Shown: in pieces, positions 45,601-56,300 of the stretch
Layout: the number at the start of each line of letters is the position of its first letter
Position numbering within the stretch: the stretch's first letter is position 1
Source: Aristolochia californica
Taxonomy: Eukaryota; Streptophyta; Magnoliopsida; Piperales; Aristolochiaceae
Assembly: GCA_029961685.1 (NCBI GenBank)
Contig: JARWKL010000016.1
Span: forward strand, 13,894,157-13,958,156
Reading direction: 5' to 3'
Length of the DNA: 64,000 nt
Notes under the pieces: model-generated
The model's database searches: none
Told to the model about the DNA's origin: nothing
What the model saw: only the letters and a program-made list of their open reading frames with translations
Position numbers and translations under genes: made by a program

Positions 45601-48128
45601 CTTCTGCATGAACATCCATTCATGATAGTAGAAGAGGAGAGATTTAATTTTGTAATGAAGATGGAAAATATGAATTATGAGAAAATATCCCGTAAGACCA
45701 TTAAGGAGTGTATGGAGGTGTATGAGGTAGAGAAAAAGAAATTGAAAATTTTGTTAAAAGAGATTAACAAGATTAGTTTTACCACGGATCTTTGGAAGTC
45801 CCAAAATCAAAAGATTGAATACATGGATATTACTGGGCATTTTATTGACAGTAATTGGAAGTTACAAAAACGAGTCTTGAGTTTTGTGCATGTTCCTCCT
45901 CCTCATCGTGGCGTTGATATAGCAGATGCTATTTACAAGTGTTTGAAAGAGTAGGAGATCAAAAATAAAGTTTTTAGTATTTCAGTTGATAATGCTGCAT
46001 ATAATGATGTTTGTATCAGAGTTTTGAAACAAGATTTTTTAAGGAAAAAAAATTTGGTGTGTGGTGGAAAGTTGTTTCATGTGCGTTGTTGTGCTCATAT
46101 TTTGAACTTATTAGTCCAAGATGGTCTTATTCAGATTAAGGATAATATTGATAATATGCGTGAAAGTGTCAAATTCATAAATCTGTCTGAGGCTGGACTT
46201 CACACTATTTTCTGAAATTGTATAACAATTAGAACTTGGTGAAAAGAGGTTGGTTATCGATTGTCCAACTCGTTGGAACTCCACTTATGACATATTGTCT
46301 TCTGCATTAAAATTCAAAGATGCATTCTCTAGATTTAAAGTTAGAGAACTAACTTTTGATTGTTTGCCAAGTTTTGATGAATGGGAAAAGGTTGACATGG
46401 TGTGTGAGATTCTAGAAGTTTTTAATGCAGTTACTAATATAATTTCTGGGAGTGACTATCCTACTTCTAATTTGTACCTTAGTGAGGTATATAGGGTAAA
46501 AGAAGTTCTGGATTTTCATTCTACAAATGAAAATGTTTTCATTAGGATAATGGTTAGTAGAATGAAAGAGAAATTTGAGAAGTACTGGGGTGAATACAAT
46601 TTATTGATGGCCGTTGCTTCAATTTTGGATCCAAGGGTCAAATTAAAGTTGATCGAAATGTGTTTTCCAATGACATATTCTAAGGAGGAAGCTACAATGA
46701 ATATAAATTTAGTTCAACGCACCTTATATGAGATCTACGATGAATATGTATCCTTATATAATGTGGATATTAGAAACGAAGAGATTTTTCAAGTACTAGC
46801 TCTATGGGTGTTTCCACAAGTCGTAGGCCTTCATCAAGTTCAGGTTGGTCAAAGTTAATGAGTTATATGAAAGAAAAGGATGTAGTTAATTCACCAAGGT
46901 CAGGTTTGGAAATTTATCTTGAAGAAGGTGTATATAGTTATGAGGAAACTTCACAATATGATTTTGATGTTTTAGAATGTGGAAAGTGAATCATATGAAA
47001 TTTCGAGTATTATCTAAGATGGTAGCAATCATCCTTGTAATTCCCATATCCACAGTAGCTTCAGTCTACATTTAGTATTGGTGGTAGAGTAATAGACTCA
47101 TATCGTTCTTCCTTGGCACCAAATACAGTTCAAGCTTTGATTTGTGCCAGTGATTGGGTTCAGGTTCTTCACGGTGTAAAGAAAATCAAAAGCTGAATTT
47201 CTTTGATTAATTATTTATTATGATATTTTTTAGTTTTATTTATTAAAATTTTGTTTTATGATTACAACCTGAGAAGAAGAGTGTAGAGATAATGCTACCA
47301 GCTATATGATTTTTCATGTTTCTCTCATCATGGTAATTTTAATATTTTTAACGACATTAAGTAACTAGTAGTGAAAGAGTATTTTTTTATCTGACAATAA
47401 CTAATTTTATTTTTTTATTTTTGTCATAGTTGGAGATTTTGGTCATGCAAGGACGTTTATTATTTTCTAGCATTAAGAGAACAAACTATAGTTTGTAAAT
47501 TTATAATGGATTTATAGTTTTTATTTGGGTAATTGTAAATTGATAGTGATATTTCATTTAATTTTGTTGTGTTTGATTATTGTATGGAGTTTATTTATAA
47601 TGTTATGCAGTGTATGCAGTATTTAGACTATTTTATGGAGTGTATAAACAATTTCATGGAGTATTTATGGAATGTATAGATAATTTTATGGAGTATTTAT
47701 GGAGTGTTTATGCAACTATTATGTATATTGATTATGCCCAATTTTAAGTAGAGGTCATGCCGAATTTTATACAGATATTATATACATAGATTATGCTCAA
47801 TTTTAAGAAGAGGTTATGCCCAATCTTATACATGTATTATATATATATATATAGGTTATGCCTAATTTTATGTAGAGGTCATGCCCAATTTTATGTAAAA
47901 TGTATGTATAATTTTATATACAATTTATTTGATATATATTTTTTAAAATTTTTTAAATGTATGTTGAGGTTCGAAGCTCGGCTCGAGCTCGGTTAAAATT
48001 TTTGGGCTCGAGCTCATTAACAATTTTAGGCACGAGACGAGGCTCGGCTCGAAATATTTAAATCAAACTCGGCTCGGACATAGGCAGGTTCGGGCTTGGT
48101 TCGGCTCGATGCCACCCCTAGGGGTGAT
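42635..48128 (+). mobile_element. hAT transposon, full length, with perfect 8-bp target duplication
   Basis: The body is 42643-48120 (5478 bp), from TAGGGGTGGTTTTGAA to CTCGATGCCACCCCTA. It is flanked by GGGGTGAT at 42635-42642 and 48121-48128. GAGCTCGAGC-type subterminal repeats are at both ends. The leader (42860-45130) contains three about 60-bp T-rich minisatellite units near 43330-43480 and intron-like sequence. The transposase at 45134-47196 is frameshifted. The 3' region (47480-47940) has GTATTTATGGAGTGT-type repeats. The left 2.7 kb is inverted relative to 48129-51020. Confidence 0.93.
45134..47196 (+). pseudogene. hAT transposase (RICESLEEPER/DAYSLEEPER-like), frameshifted
   Basis: The start MSTPPQLTSI is followed by an acidic segment. 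A one-base loss in an A-run near 45300 then shifts the frame. The BED zinc finger follows in another frame at 45313-45567 (VWLEFKEVS-type start, CVHCK, THMRRHLKRC). Core segments are at 45574-45954 (ISFTTDLWKSQ, SFVHVPPPHRGVD), 46024-46215 (CGGKLFHVRCCAHILNLLV) and 46250-46850 (VIDCPTRWNSTYDIL, SILDPRVKLKLIEM). The hATC dimerisation domain is at about 47030-47196 (ISTVASVSTFSIGGRVID, SYRSSLAPNTVQALI). Stops occur at about 45565, 45952 and 46213. It is better preserved than the 38909-40980 copy but still inactive. Confidence 0.9.
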
Positions 48129-48140
48129 CTTTTTCCTAGG

Positions 48141-48487
48141 ACTCATATGTGTGGTCACTCCACTACTAATAACACTCAAATTGATTTTACAATGAACACA
48201 CTAAGCCTTTTTTGTACCATTAAGTGATACTTCTTTGAATTCTAACCACACATGAGACTTTTTTTGTCTTTTTGAAGTATGGGTAGAGTCACCTTCATCC
48301 TCATTTATCGTAATTTCATCTGGGCCCACTTCTATGACAGATGGTAGTGACTCTGGTAGAGTTGAGTCACTATCTATGGCCACAATAGAACTAGTGTTAA
48401 TTATGACTCTGGTGGAGTTGAGTCACTATTTATGGCCATACTAGAACTAGTGTTAATTATTGATGTCAATTGAAGAGGTGTTGACAT
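48141..48487 (-). pseudogene. hAT transposase, N-terminal fragment
   Basis: A start codon at 48487 matches the MSTP start of the sister copy. A 56-bp tandem duplication (48349-48404 and 48405-48460) destroys the frame. The downstream part (SVIEVGPDEITINEDEGDST, KKSHVWLEFKEVSLNGTKKA) reads well at 48201-48383 and, unlike the 45134 copy, keeps the full A-run. It ends just inside the BED finger at the break. Confidence 0.82.
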
Positions 48488-49578
48488 TCTTACTTTTACA
48501 AAAAAAAACAAAATAACAAATTAAAAACATAGAGAAAAGAAAGCTATCCAAACAACAATGATCCTACACATAATTTAAGATACTTGTCTATTCTTAGAGG
48601 AAGGTACGTGACGTTGTGAGAATCGGGAACGACCCTTGTGTTTCAATGTTGCGGGGTCTTTTTGAGCCTGTAGCCCTGCACCCAATAGTTTCCAGTCCAA
48701 TATACCGATCATTTTTTATATATAAATTTAAAAACTTCTAAGAGAAGGAAATAAGATCACCAACATTCTCTTCTAATATTCTGATGAAATTCAACCTCAA
48801 TACCAAGAAGTTAATGATAAAAATGAAAAAAAAAAAATTCAAACCTTATAGAAACAGAAAGTGTGTTTGCCGTTCAGGGATATCTCCAAAAGTCTTTCCA
48901 AGAATGAAGGAGCACTGTTGAAACGAAACAGGAGTTAGAAATTTTGTAGGGTTAGGTCGGTGACAAAATAAAACTAGAACATTAAATAAAAATCTTACCT
49001 CCTGTTGGACCGTCGCTTTCGTCTCGTGAGCGAGGAAGAACTTCGGATGAAGAAATCAAAGAGGAAGGATAAAAATTGATTGAAAAAAAAAGAGATAATT
49101 TACATCCGTCTGTATCTAACGTATCAATTCAACGAAATATTGGGTCTAAAAATAAAAATTATGTACTGTATTCGGAAATGTTCTGATATAATATTGATGA
49201 TGAATACATGCTTACTAGACTTGTTACTAGTCTAACATAACAGAATTGGGTTGAGTTCCATATGCATAAAAAATAGTTTTGTTTTGGTGAACAACAATTT
49301 AATTATTATGGTTGTTTTATGGACCACAATATTATATTTAGGAATAGGAAGAGTTCCATAGGAATAAGAAAAAGACACACGATGAAAGAACAAGCTCTGA
49401 TCACACTAGATAGTTTTTTTTTTTTTTATTGTTTTGCAGTTAGGACATGATTTTTGTCTACACAATTGCTTCAAAGAGCATGTTAAACAGAACCAAGTCA
49501 CAATAGAAGCTGCAGAAAAAAGATAAAGACTAATCATTGCATTTTGGATAAAAAAGTCCACTACCAGATAAAATATAA

Positions 49579-49917
49579 TTAATATAGACACAATCTATAT
49601 GAACAGAGATCAACTAGCAAAAGTAGATGTGCACTGTACATTGAAAATGCTGATAATCCACATATTGTGACTAGAAGAAGGGCTTTGAGACTTTGTCCAC
49701 AAGAAAATCGTATAGGATACCAAATGTAGGACAACATATGAATGACGATAGTACAGAATGCAATGCCGAGCAAAGGATGAATGATCCTTTTAAGCTTAAA
49801 CAGATTCTTAAGAGAGAATAGAAGTTTTATGCATTTAAAACCAATACCGCTGATAGCAATGTAGGTGGAAATTGGAAGGTCAAAGTTTAGGTCTGTGAGT
49901 AATAAGATAATAATCAA
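49579..49917 (-). other. Hydrophobic open segment in the hAT leader
   Basis: A 112-residue open stretch with several hydrophobic segments (IAISGIGFKCIKLLFSL, LLGIAFCTIVIHMLSYIW) lies in the leader of the truncated copy. The inverted partner (about 43680-44010) has the same sequence with a stop after KNLF. It could be a captured host gene fragment or chance; I do not recognise it and assign no function. Confidence 0.3.
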
Positions 49918-50094
49918 CTACATGGTCTACTAAATACTCTTCATGCTAAAAAAAATCACACGCTAGAAAACGGATACGAGATAAACTTATTGATTGAGGA
50001 AAAAAGGTAAAAAATTGATTAAAATGATATATTTAACTTTATCTAGAACATATACAACGAACCCCAGAGTCCTGACAACCAAAGGCTAACTAGA

Positions 50095-50360
50095 CTTACA
50101 AAAGATAAAAATGAAAAAAAAAATCAACACTGAAATCACAGAGGAAGAAAACGTACAGAAGATAAAAATGAAAAAAAAATCAACACTGAAATCACAGGGG
50201 AAGAAAACGTACAGAAGATAAAAATGAAAAAAAAAATCAACTCCGAAATCACAGAGGAAGAAAACGTATAGAAGATAAAAATGAAAAACAAAAATCAACT
50301 CCGAAATCACAGAGGAAGAAAACATACAGAAGATAAAAATGAAAAAAAAAATCAACACTT
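50095..50360. repeat. T-rich minisatellite, about 60-bp unit, five copies
   Basis: Repeated units include CAGAGGAAGAAAACGTACAGAAG, then ATAAAAATGAAAAAAAAAATCAAC. The inverted partner at 43330-43480 has about three units, so copy number has changed since the copies separated. The phenylalanine-rich reading frame across it is an artefact. Confidence 0.85.
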
Positions 50361-51020
50361 ACAGAAATAGAGAGTGTTCGCCGTTTGGGGATATCTCCAA
50401 AACCTTTCAAAGAATGAAGGATCACTGCTGAAACGAAGCGAGAGTTAGAGATTTTGTAGGGTTAGCTTGGCGACGGAAAAAAAAAAACTTTAAATAAAAA
50501 TCTTACCTCCTGTCGGATCGTGGCTTTCGTTCGTCGACGAGGAAGAACTTCAGATGAAGAAATCGAAGAGGAAGAAGATGGAAGAGGAAGAAATCGTAGA
50601 GGAAGACGAAAAAATCGAAGTCTTTGACAGAGATTAAGTAATTGGAGAGGGAGAGGGGGGATTTGAAGACCAAAATCCCCCGTTTCCCATGAATACCCAT
50701 CGACGGACAGTGATTTCTGTGAGAAAATCATGCTAAATTGGCATGGTAATGGCAGAGAAGTATGAGTTCCCAGATGACAGGAAGGAAGGGAAGAGATGGG
50801 ACTCTCTTTCCCGAATTTTTTTTTAGAACTCCCCCTGATTCCCGAATCACCGCTTGTTAAAATGAGCCGTTCGAGAGTCGACGAGCCGAACCTGGCTCTG
50901 TTTGAGCTTGGCTCATTAATCTAAACGAACCTATTTCTGAGCTCGAGCTTGATATATAACAAATCAAACCGAGCCGAACTCGAGTGGTTCGCGAGCTAGC
51001 TCAATTCGAAGCCACCCCTA

Positions 51021-51240
51021 GTCACAATATAGGGAAGGATTTGATCCATAGATGCTTATTGATTGCATGGGCTATATCTTTGTATTCTGCTTTAGCACTA
51101 GATCATGCAAGTACATTATGCTTTTTACTCTTCCATGTAACCAAACTCCCTCCAAATAAAGTACAATACCCAGAAGTGGACTTTCTATCATCAGATGTCC
51201 ACTAAAAAATTGTGTCCACTACAATGAGTGCATACCCAGT
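51021..51240 (-). pseudogene. Ty1/copia RNase H fragment
   Basis: The minus strand encodes the copia RNase H core: DDRKSTSGYCTLFGGSLVTW, then SKKHNVLA, stop, SSAKAEYKDIAHAI. The DRKSTSG and AEY motifs are diagnostic. At least two stops are present. The hAT terminus at 51020 truncates it just after the AEY part. Confidence 0.85.
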
Positions 51241-51283
51241 TATCAAACCTTGAAGGACCAGGGTTAGTTTTACTACCTCTTAC

Positions 51284-52003
51284 TCAGCCTCCTTTATAAT
51301 GTCTACCGCACCCTCGAGTGGTAGAAGGTGTACCCTTATTTCTTGAGTACATAGCAGATGACACCTCAGTCTGAGAGGTGGAAGAAGGGTCTTGTATCCG
51401 AAGTAATGTGACACTTATGTAATCAAATGATGGAAGTGCCGATGAGTTGAAAAGTTGAGTTTTGGCCACCTCAAGGTATGACTTGATATTTGCTAAACAA
51501 ATAGCAACTGCTAAGGCTTCCCATTGCTTTTTTTGAACTGATATATCAATGGAGCAGTGCTAAGCAATTTTCACTCCTAAATCAGCCCTCAAAAACGTGC
51601 CAAGCACTCATGTAGTTTTTCTCCTTGCTTTGTATTAAACATGTTGTGAACAACATCATATAATTTATGTAAGTTCTCTGTACTTCAGTACAATTTGACC
51701 CAAGTGTCCCCATATCTGCTTGGCCGTTTCCAAATGAACCACATTGTTGGCCACATGCATGCTCCTCCATGCTATTTATGAACCAACTGATTCGAATGTA
51801 TCATTCTTCCACCACTTAATATAGGAGCTATCCTCCTCATCAATAGGTGGACCTGACTTGGTTAGATGTCCTAAGAGGTCTCGTGTAATGAGAAACCTCC
51901 AAATCGACAATGACCAGCTCAGGTAATTGGACATCCCTCTCAAGGGTATAGTAGTAATTTTGAGAAGATCACTCTTCCTTCCCATGTGATTTTTAACCAT
52001 CAA
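51284..52003 (-). pseudogene. Ty1/copia gag remnant
   Basis: A start at 52003 leads into the copia gag N-terminal region (IPLRGMSNYLSWSLSIWRFL, HLTKSGPPIDEEDSSYIKWW). It continues with frame changes through 51582-51770 (QQCGSFGNGQADMGTLGS, which corresponds to the usual A.E.W..L region) to a serine-rich C-terminal part at 51284-51469. No zinc knuckle is recognisable. The protein would form the virus-like particle. Confidence 0.78.
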
Positions 52004-53308
52004 GAATCAAATTAGTGATACACTTCACTCATACAATAAGAAGAGTGTTGTATTCGAGGTTCATTAACTGAATTTGAAGAGGAGGGAAAAAGATAAGACT
52101 TAGCAAGTCTTAATTATGCGTTAATTCACCTCTTATATGAGTAAGTAAAACACCCTGACCCAAGCCAATAAACCAACTCAAGAGAAGGAGAACCAAGCCA
52201 AAGGGAATTTTTCTAAACCAAACGAGCTGAACTAATGAGAACCAACCAAATGAGAACCAACTCTGGAAAGAGGGAAGAGCCAACCCAAACGTTTGTTAAT
52301 CCAAATATAATTTTGGTATTAATCAACTAATTATGCACTAAATAAGGAGAGTATATGCTAGCCGACATTAAAAAAAGGTAAGCCATATGTCTTTCAAGCT
52401 TATGAAAGCATAAGAAAGTATATTCGATCAATAAATCAAATCATGGAAGATTTTTCTCCAAATCAGTCACTTCCAAAAATAAAAAAGAAAATCTTCCTGT
52501 AGTGTCTTAGACGCTACTACATCAAAAAAATCTTAATCTTGACTTGCCTTAATTATTTTAGCCAAGGAGAGAATCAAACAAGGCAATTAGTAAACATTCC
52601 AAAGAAGAGGATCTCGAATAGGTTGGAGATTTCTTTAAGAAGGAAACTTTCCTTCTAAGATCTTGGCGCCAACGACTATCCCATAAACACCAGCCTTTGC
52701 TTCCCTTTTTTCTTGATTTTTTTTGGGTTTAAGTCAATTGAGCCTCTCCTAGTGAGAACAAAAAAAAAAAAAAAAAAAAAAAAACTTCTTCTTTATAAAA
52801 AGAAAACACCTTGGACACTTAAAAAAAATTATCACAAGTTCAAACCAAAGCAATCTTCTTCAACTTATCAACTTATCATCAAAGTAATGAACTTTGATAA
52901 CTTTTAATCACGCATAACCTTATGAATAACATCATAATCTCATGAAATTATCAATATCTGAGCATGGCTTCAAGCAATAATATCCATCATTCCAAAGTTA
53001 TAAACAATATTATGCCAACTTTGAAGAGAGTATGAATTGATCATATCAAGAACCAACTTCTAGGCTGAAGTTATCATATAGAGAAAAATAATTTCAAACT
53101 TTTTATAAGCAAAGAATACTAAAGAATTCAACTTTATGAGTCATGCACCAACGACCATTTTTAAAAACGGAATTTTAAAGAGAAGTACTTATCTTTCATC
53201 GAGCAAAAGAAAACTCAAGATTGATCCTTTGATCAACACCTCTATTCCACTAAGAAGATTAAAAGACCTTGATTATGAGCATCATAACTTTGGGATCCTA
53301 AACCGAAT

Positions 53309-53320
53309 GCTTTGATACCA
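53309..53320 (-). other. tRNA-iMet primer-binding site of the copia element
   Basis: The minus strand reads TGGTATCAAAGC directly inside the LTR that starts at 53321. Confidence 0.7.
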
Positions 53321-53600
53321 TGTTAGATTTAGGATCCTGATAACCAAGCTAGTTTAGGGTGAAGAGAGTTACAAGAGGAAGAGAGAAGAGAGAGAGAGAG
53401 GAATGAGGAGGAGAGACGTCAGCTATGGGGGTGAGAGTGAGAGGAGGGAAGAGGGATTAGTGTTAGGTGACGTGCCTAATCCCCCCCCTCAATATATATT
53501 TATAATATTGAACATCTTACAAATTATATAAACACCTTTTACCCCATGAAGGAAGGAAATGAACAAGAAATAAATATATTTTACATCATTTCCACTATAC
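53321..53600 (-). repeat. Ty1/copia 5' LTR (outer boundary estimated)
   Basis: It starts TGTTAGATTTAGGATCC on the plus strand next to the primer site. It contains GA-rich and C-rich tracts and a TATATATTTATAA segment near 53492. No second LTR exists in the window, so the far end is uncertain. Confidence 0.5.
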
Positions 53601-54074
53601 TCGGGTTATATGTTTCAATAGTTCGTGATCTCCCTCTCCCTCTTATGTCCCCATCCCTATCATTCTTTTCCTCTTCTCCCTCCCTTCTCTCTCCCTCTCC
53701 CCATGTTTTTCAAACATATAATTCTTCCAAAAATTGTTGGTTTTGTGAATGAGAAGCATCATGTGATAATAAACTGGTCATATTTATGACACCAATCTAT
53801 TGATGGTTTAAGAGGCATATGCATCCCATTTTAGTCAAATGTTTCAACAACAATATGAGATTGCAACAATGTAAACCCAAAAATTGTTTCCATACAATCT
53901 ATGCTCATCAATCATGACTATTAAGTTTCTAATTTTGTTGCTGCAAATTCAATGATGACTAATTACTAAATGTTTAAAAATTGTATTTATCATAACCTTT
54001 CGCTCATTTCTTTATTTCTCAATGAGCTATGGGTTTCCAGAGAATCTCACCGTTTAGATTTTTACCCATCTTTA
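53601..54074. other. No gene recognised
   Basis: A pyrimidine-rich patch (53628-53705) is followed by AT-rich sequence. Nothing identifiable. Confidence 0.3.
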
Positions 54075-54514
54075 TTTTTGGAATTAGACGTCTTAATTCT
54101 AAACTAACGAGAACAATAATAATAATTATGGAAGAAAGGAAAAACAAGCACTAGAACAAACAAGATTTACACAGGTTCCCATCAAGGTGAGACTACGTCC
54201 AGTTTTATGCCCTTGCAGTAATCCACTATGAAGATGAAATAATATACAAGAGAGATCATATACAGTTACAAGTGTTTTCTCTCTCTAACCTCTCTCTGCT
54301 GCAACTGATGCTCATCGGATGATGATTAAACCCTAATAGCCGTACCCCAAATATAAAAAGTAAAATTCTCAAACTATTTAGTAAAATAGCAGTTAATATA
54401 TCATGGACCAGAAAGGAGGCTTCCTACCCCCTTCTAACCCCCACAACAATTTTACCACGAAGGTCCCGTGTACTGACTCAGCATAGGGCATTGATTACGC
54501 TACATAACTTAACA
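54075..54514 (-). repeat. Solo LTR, same family as 60287-60679
   Basis: Its reverse complement starts TGTTAAGTTATGTAG and shares with 60287-60679 the phrases GAGAGAGGTTAGAGA, GGACGTAGTCTCACCTTGA, GAACCTGT.TAAATCTTGT and GTCTAATTC/CATCTAATTC near the end. The overall layout (leader motif GACGTAG..CACCTTG..GAACC..TAAATCTTGT) is that of plant copia LTRs. No internal domain adjoins either copy. Confidence 0.65.
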
Positions 54515-54717
54515 CTTTATCCTGTCCTTTGGTAGCAATAACAGTACCCAAAATTAGTTGAGTCTAAGTAATCCTAATTAAACAAAATCGGAGTATATAA
54601 GCCACTGAATCTGATAAAAGTATTTCTCTAAACAAGGACAAGTGATTTATGATTCCCACCAAATCAAAACCGAGAATGCTGAATCAACCCCCAAATACGC
54701 GTAGTCAGTTTGCCGGG
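54515..54717. other. Intergenic DNA upstream of the thaumatin-like gene
   Basis: AT-rich sequence without recognisable features. Confidence 0.35.
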
Positions 54718-55100
54718 TACGTCACGCGCGGTTAAACCGCCCGTAACGTGGGTGACTACACCTCACGTTGGAATGTGGGCCCGCTCTTGGCCGCCACGAC
54801 TTCTCCCACCACTATTAGAACATGTCCCATTTCAGCCATTCTTACGTCATCCACTAAATCACTCGGTGGGACTTCACTGTGGGACCGCAGCTTGATTAAC
54901 GGTCAGGAACGGTTCACTGAGGTAACCGCACGCTTCGCATGAAAGACAGGAAAAATATCGCCACCGACTCACCGATTTCTCGTTGTCGGGTTGAAAATGT
55001 GTCAAAGATTTTTAAACGCGGGCCGCATGTCACGCTATAAAAATAATTTTAAATTTGGGTACGTAAAAGTTTCCTTTATATACTGAACCCAGTAACGCAT
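54718..55100 (+). promoter_or_regulatory. Putative promoter of the thaumatin-like gene
   Basis: Two TACGTCA (TGACGTA) sites at 54718-54724 and 54843-54849 match the TGACG core bound by TGA-class bZIP factors, which act on salicylate-responsive PR genes. ACGTGGG and CACGTTGG words lie between them. Two TATA candidates exist: TATAAAAA at 55036-55043 and TTTATATA at 55075-55082. The second would give a leader of about 65-70 nt. Regulation by pathogens or salicylate is inferred from sites and gene family only. Confidence 0.5.
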
Positions 55101-55175
55101 CTTCTCGTCTGCTTCTTCTTCTTCACAAGTCTGGTTACTGGTAACTGTTTTCGCTGCTGCTCGTCTGATTCTTCA

Positions 55176-56012
55176 ATGGCGAATCTGCAGCAGTTTCTTC
55201 TTCTAATATTAGTCCTCTTTTTGGGTACGTACGTTCTCTCTGTTTCTGTTTCTGGCTAGTGGATTGAGTTGATCGGAGAAAGGCTCAGATAGCTATTAAC
55301 GCGCGGTTTGTTTTTGGTTGCAGGATTGAAGGGAGTTTGGGGAGCAGTTTTCACTCTGGTGAACCAGTGCAGTCATCCTGTCTGGCCGGGGACGCTGTCC
55401 GGAAACAGCGCTGCTCCTCTCGGAGAGGGCGGTTTTTTGCTTCCTCAGGGAGCATCAGCCTCCTTGACGGCCCCCGCCGGGTGGTCCGGACGCTTCTGGG
55501 CACGAACCGGGTGCTCTTTCGACGACACCGGGAGCGGCCACTGCACAACAGGCGACTGCTGCTCCCTGAAATGCGCCGTAGGAGTTGGGGGTGCTCCGCC
55601 AGTTAGTCTCGCCGAGTTCACGCTGCAGGGCAACGGGGGGAAGGACTTCTACGACGTCAGCCTGGTGGATGGCTACAACTTGGGGTTGGGGATCAAACCC
55701 AAAGGCGGCACGGGCGACTGTCAATACGCCGGGTGCCTGGCGGACCTCAATCAGAGCTGTCCGGCGGAGCTGCAGGTCCTGGAGGGTGGCGCGGTGGTGG
55801 CGTGTAAGAGCGCCTGCGCGGCGTTCAACACGCCGCAGTACTGCTGCACGGGGCCCAACTACTCTCCGTCGACCTGCTCGCCGACGATGTACTCCCAGAT
55901 GTTCAAGACTGCCTGTCCGACAGCTTATAGCTATGCTTACGACGACGCCTCCAGTACCTGTACCTGTACCGGTACAGATTATGTAATCACCTTCTGTCCT
56001 TCCGGCCCCTGA
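55176..56012 (+). CDS. Thaumatin-like protein (PR-5 family)
   Basis: Exon 1 is 55176-55224 and exon 2 is 55324-56012, with a 99-bp intron (GTACGT..TTGCAG). The product is 245 aa. Residues 1-24 form a signal peptide (MANLQQFLLLILVLFL core, cut after about VWGA), so the mature protein is secreted. The thaumatin fold is indicated by FTLVNQCSHPVWPG, WSGRFWARTGCSFDDTG, HCTTGDC, LAEFTLQG, FYDVSLVDGYN, ACKSACAAF, PQYCCTG, TCSPTMYSQMFKTACP and AYSYAYDD. The R, E and D residues lining the acidic cleft are present. Family members bind or hydrolyse glucans and act in defence. I count 18 mature cysteines instead of the usual 16: the extras are the second C of TGDCC and one of TCTCTG. The usual glycine after TGDC is missing. 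The single short intron and the GC-rich exon suit the family. Intact. Confidence 0.95.
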
Positions 56013-56294
56013 ATCATCATCCATGTCATTCTTCTCTCCACAATTCACAGTTCCACACAAACCAATTCTTTTTTCTACTAGTATATACATATCACTTCAT
56101 CAGATTGTGCATCTCAACATTCCTGCTCACAGTTTATATTAAATTTTCATCTAACTTCGAACAGTCTTATGACATTTTAAGAGGAATTTCTTTCTGGGTT
56201 TTCAGTTTCTGGTTTCATCCGTGATATAACAGAGAGAAGCGCCATGGGTGTGGAGGATTTTGTGATCCCTGTAGGTCTCCGCTTCACCTAATCT

Positions 56295-56300
56295 AATAAA
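56295..56300 (+). terminator. Candidate polyadenylation signal of the thaumatin-like gene
   Basis: AATAAA lies 283 bp after the stop codon, within an AT-rich 3' flank that ends at the Harbinger copy. Alternative weak signals exist nearer the stop. Confidence 0.4.

Larger units (their letters stand above)
48129..51020 (-). mobile_element. Truncated hAT copy, inverted against the 42643 element
   Basis: Read on the minus strand from the terminus at 51020 (TAGGGGTGGCTTCGAATTGAG), it matches the first 2.7 kb of the neighbouring hAT: subterminal repeats, leader, T-rich minisatellite (here about five units, 50095-50360), the hydrophobic leader segment and the first part of the transposase. Similarity stops near 48140 within the BED finger, where about 20 bp of other sequence lead to the GGGGTGAT target of the neighbouring element. 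The 3' half is absent. The outer flank GTCACAAT (51021-51028) adjoins copia RNase H sequence, so this copy entered a copia element. Confidence 0.88.
51021..53600 (-). mobile_element. Ty1/copia element, internally deleted and interrupted by hAT
   Basis: On the minus strand, an LTR starts at 53321 (plus-strand TGTTAGATTTAGG, outer edge estimated near 53600). A primer site (TGGTATCAAAGC, 53309-53320) adjoins it. A 1.3-kb leader follows, then gag (52003 down to about 51284), then directly RNase H sequence (51240-51021). Protease, integrase and most of the reverse transcriptase are missing. The left end is cut inside RNase H by the truncated hAT at 51020, and the continuation is not found on the far side of the hAT pair. 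Confidence 0.8.

Noticed and set aside
42643..51020. A single composite transposon moving as a unit
   Set aside because: The outer flanking octamers (GGGGTGAT and GTCACAAT) differ, while the inner full-length element has its own perfect duplication.
55455..56090. 211-residue minus-strand frame over the PR-5 gene
   Set aside because: Long antisense frames are common opposite GC-rich coding exons; the sense strand has a complete thaumatin domain.
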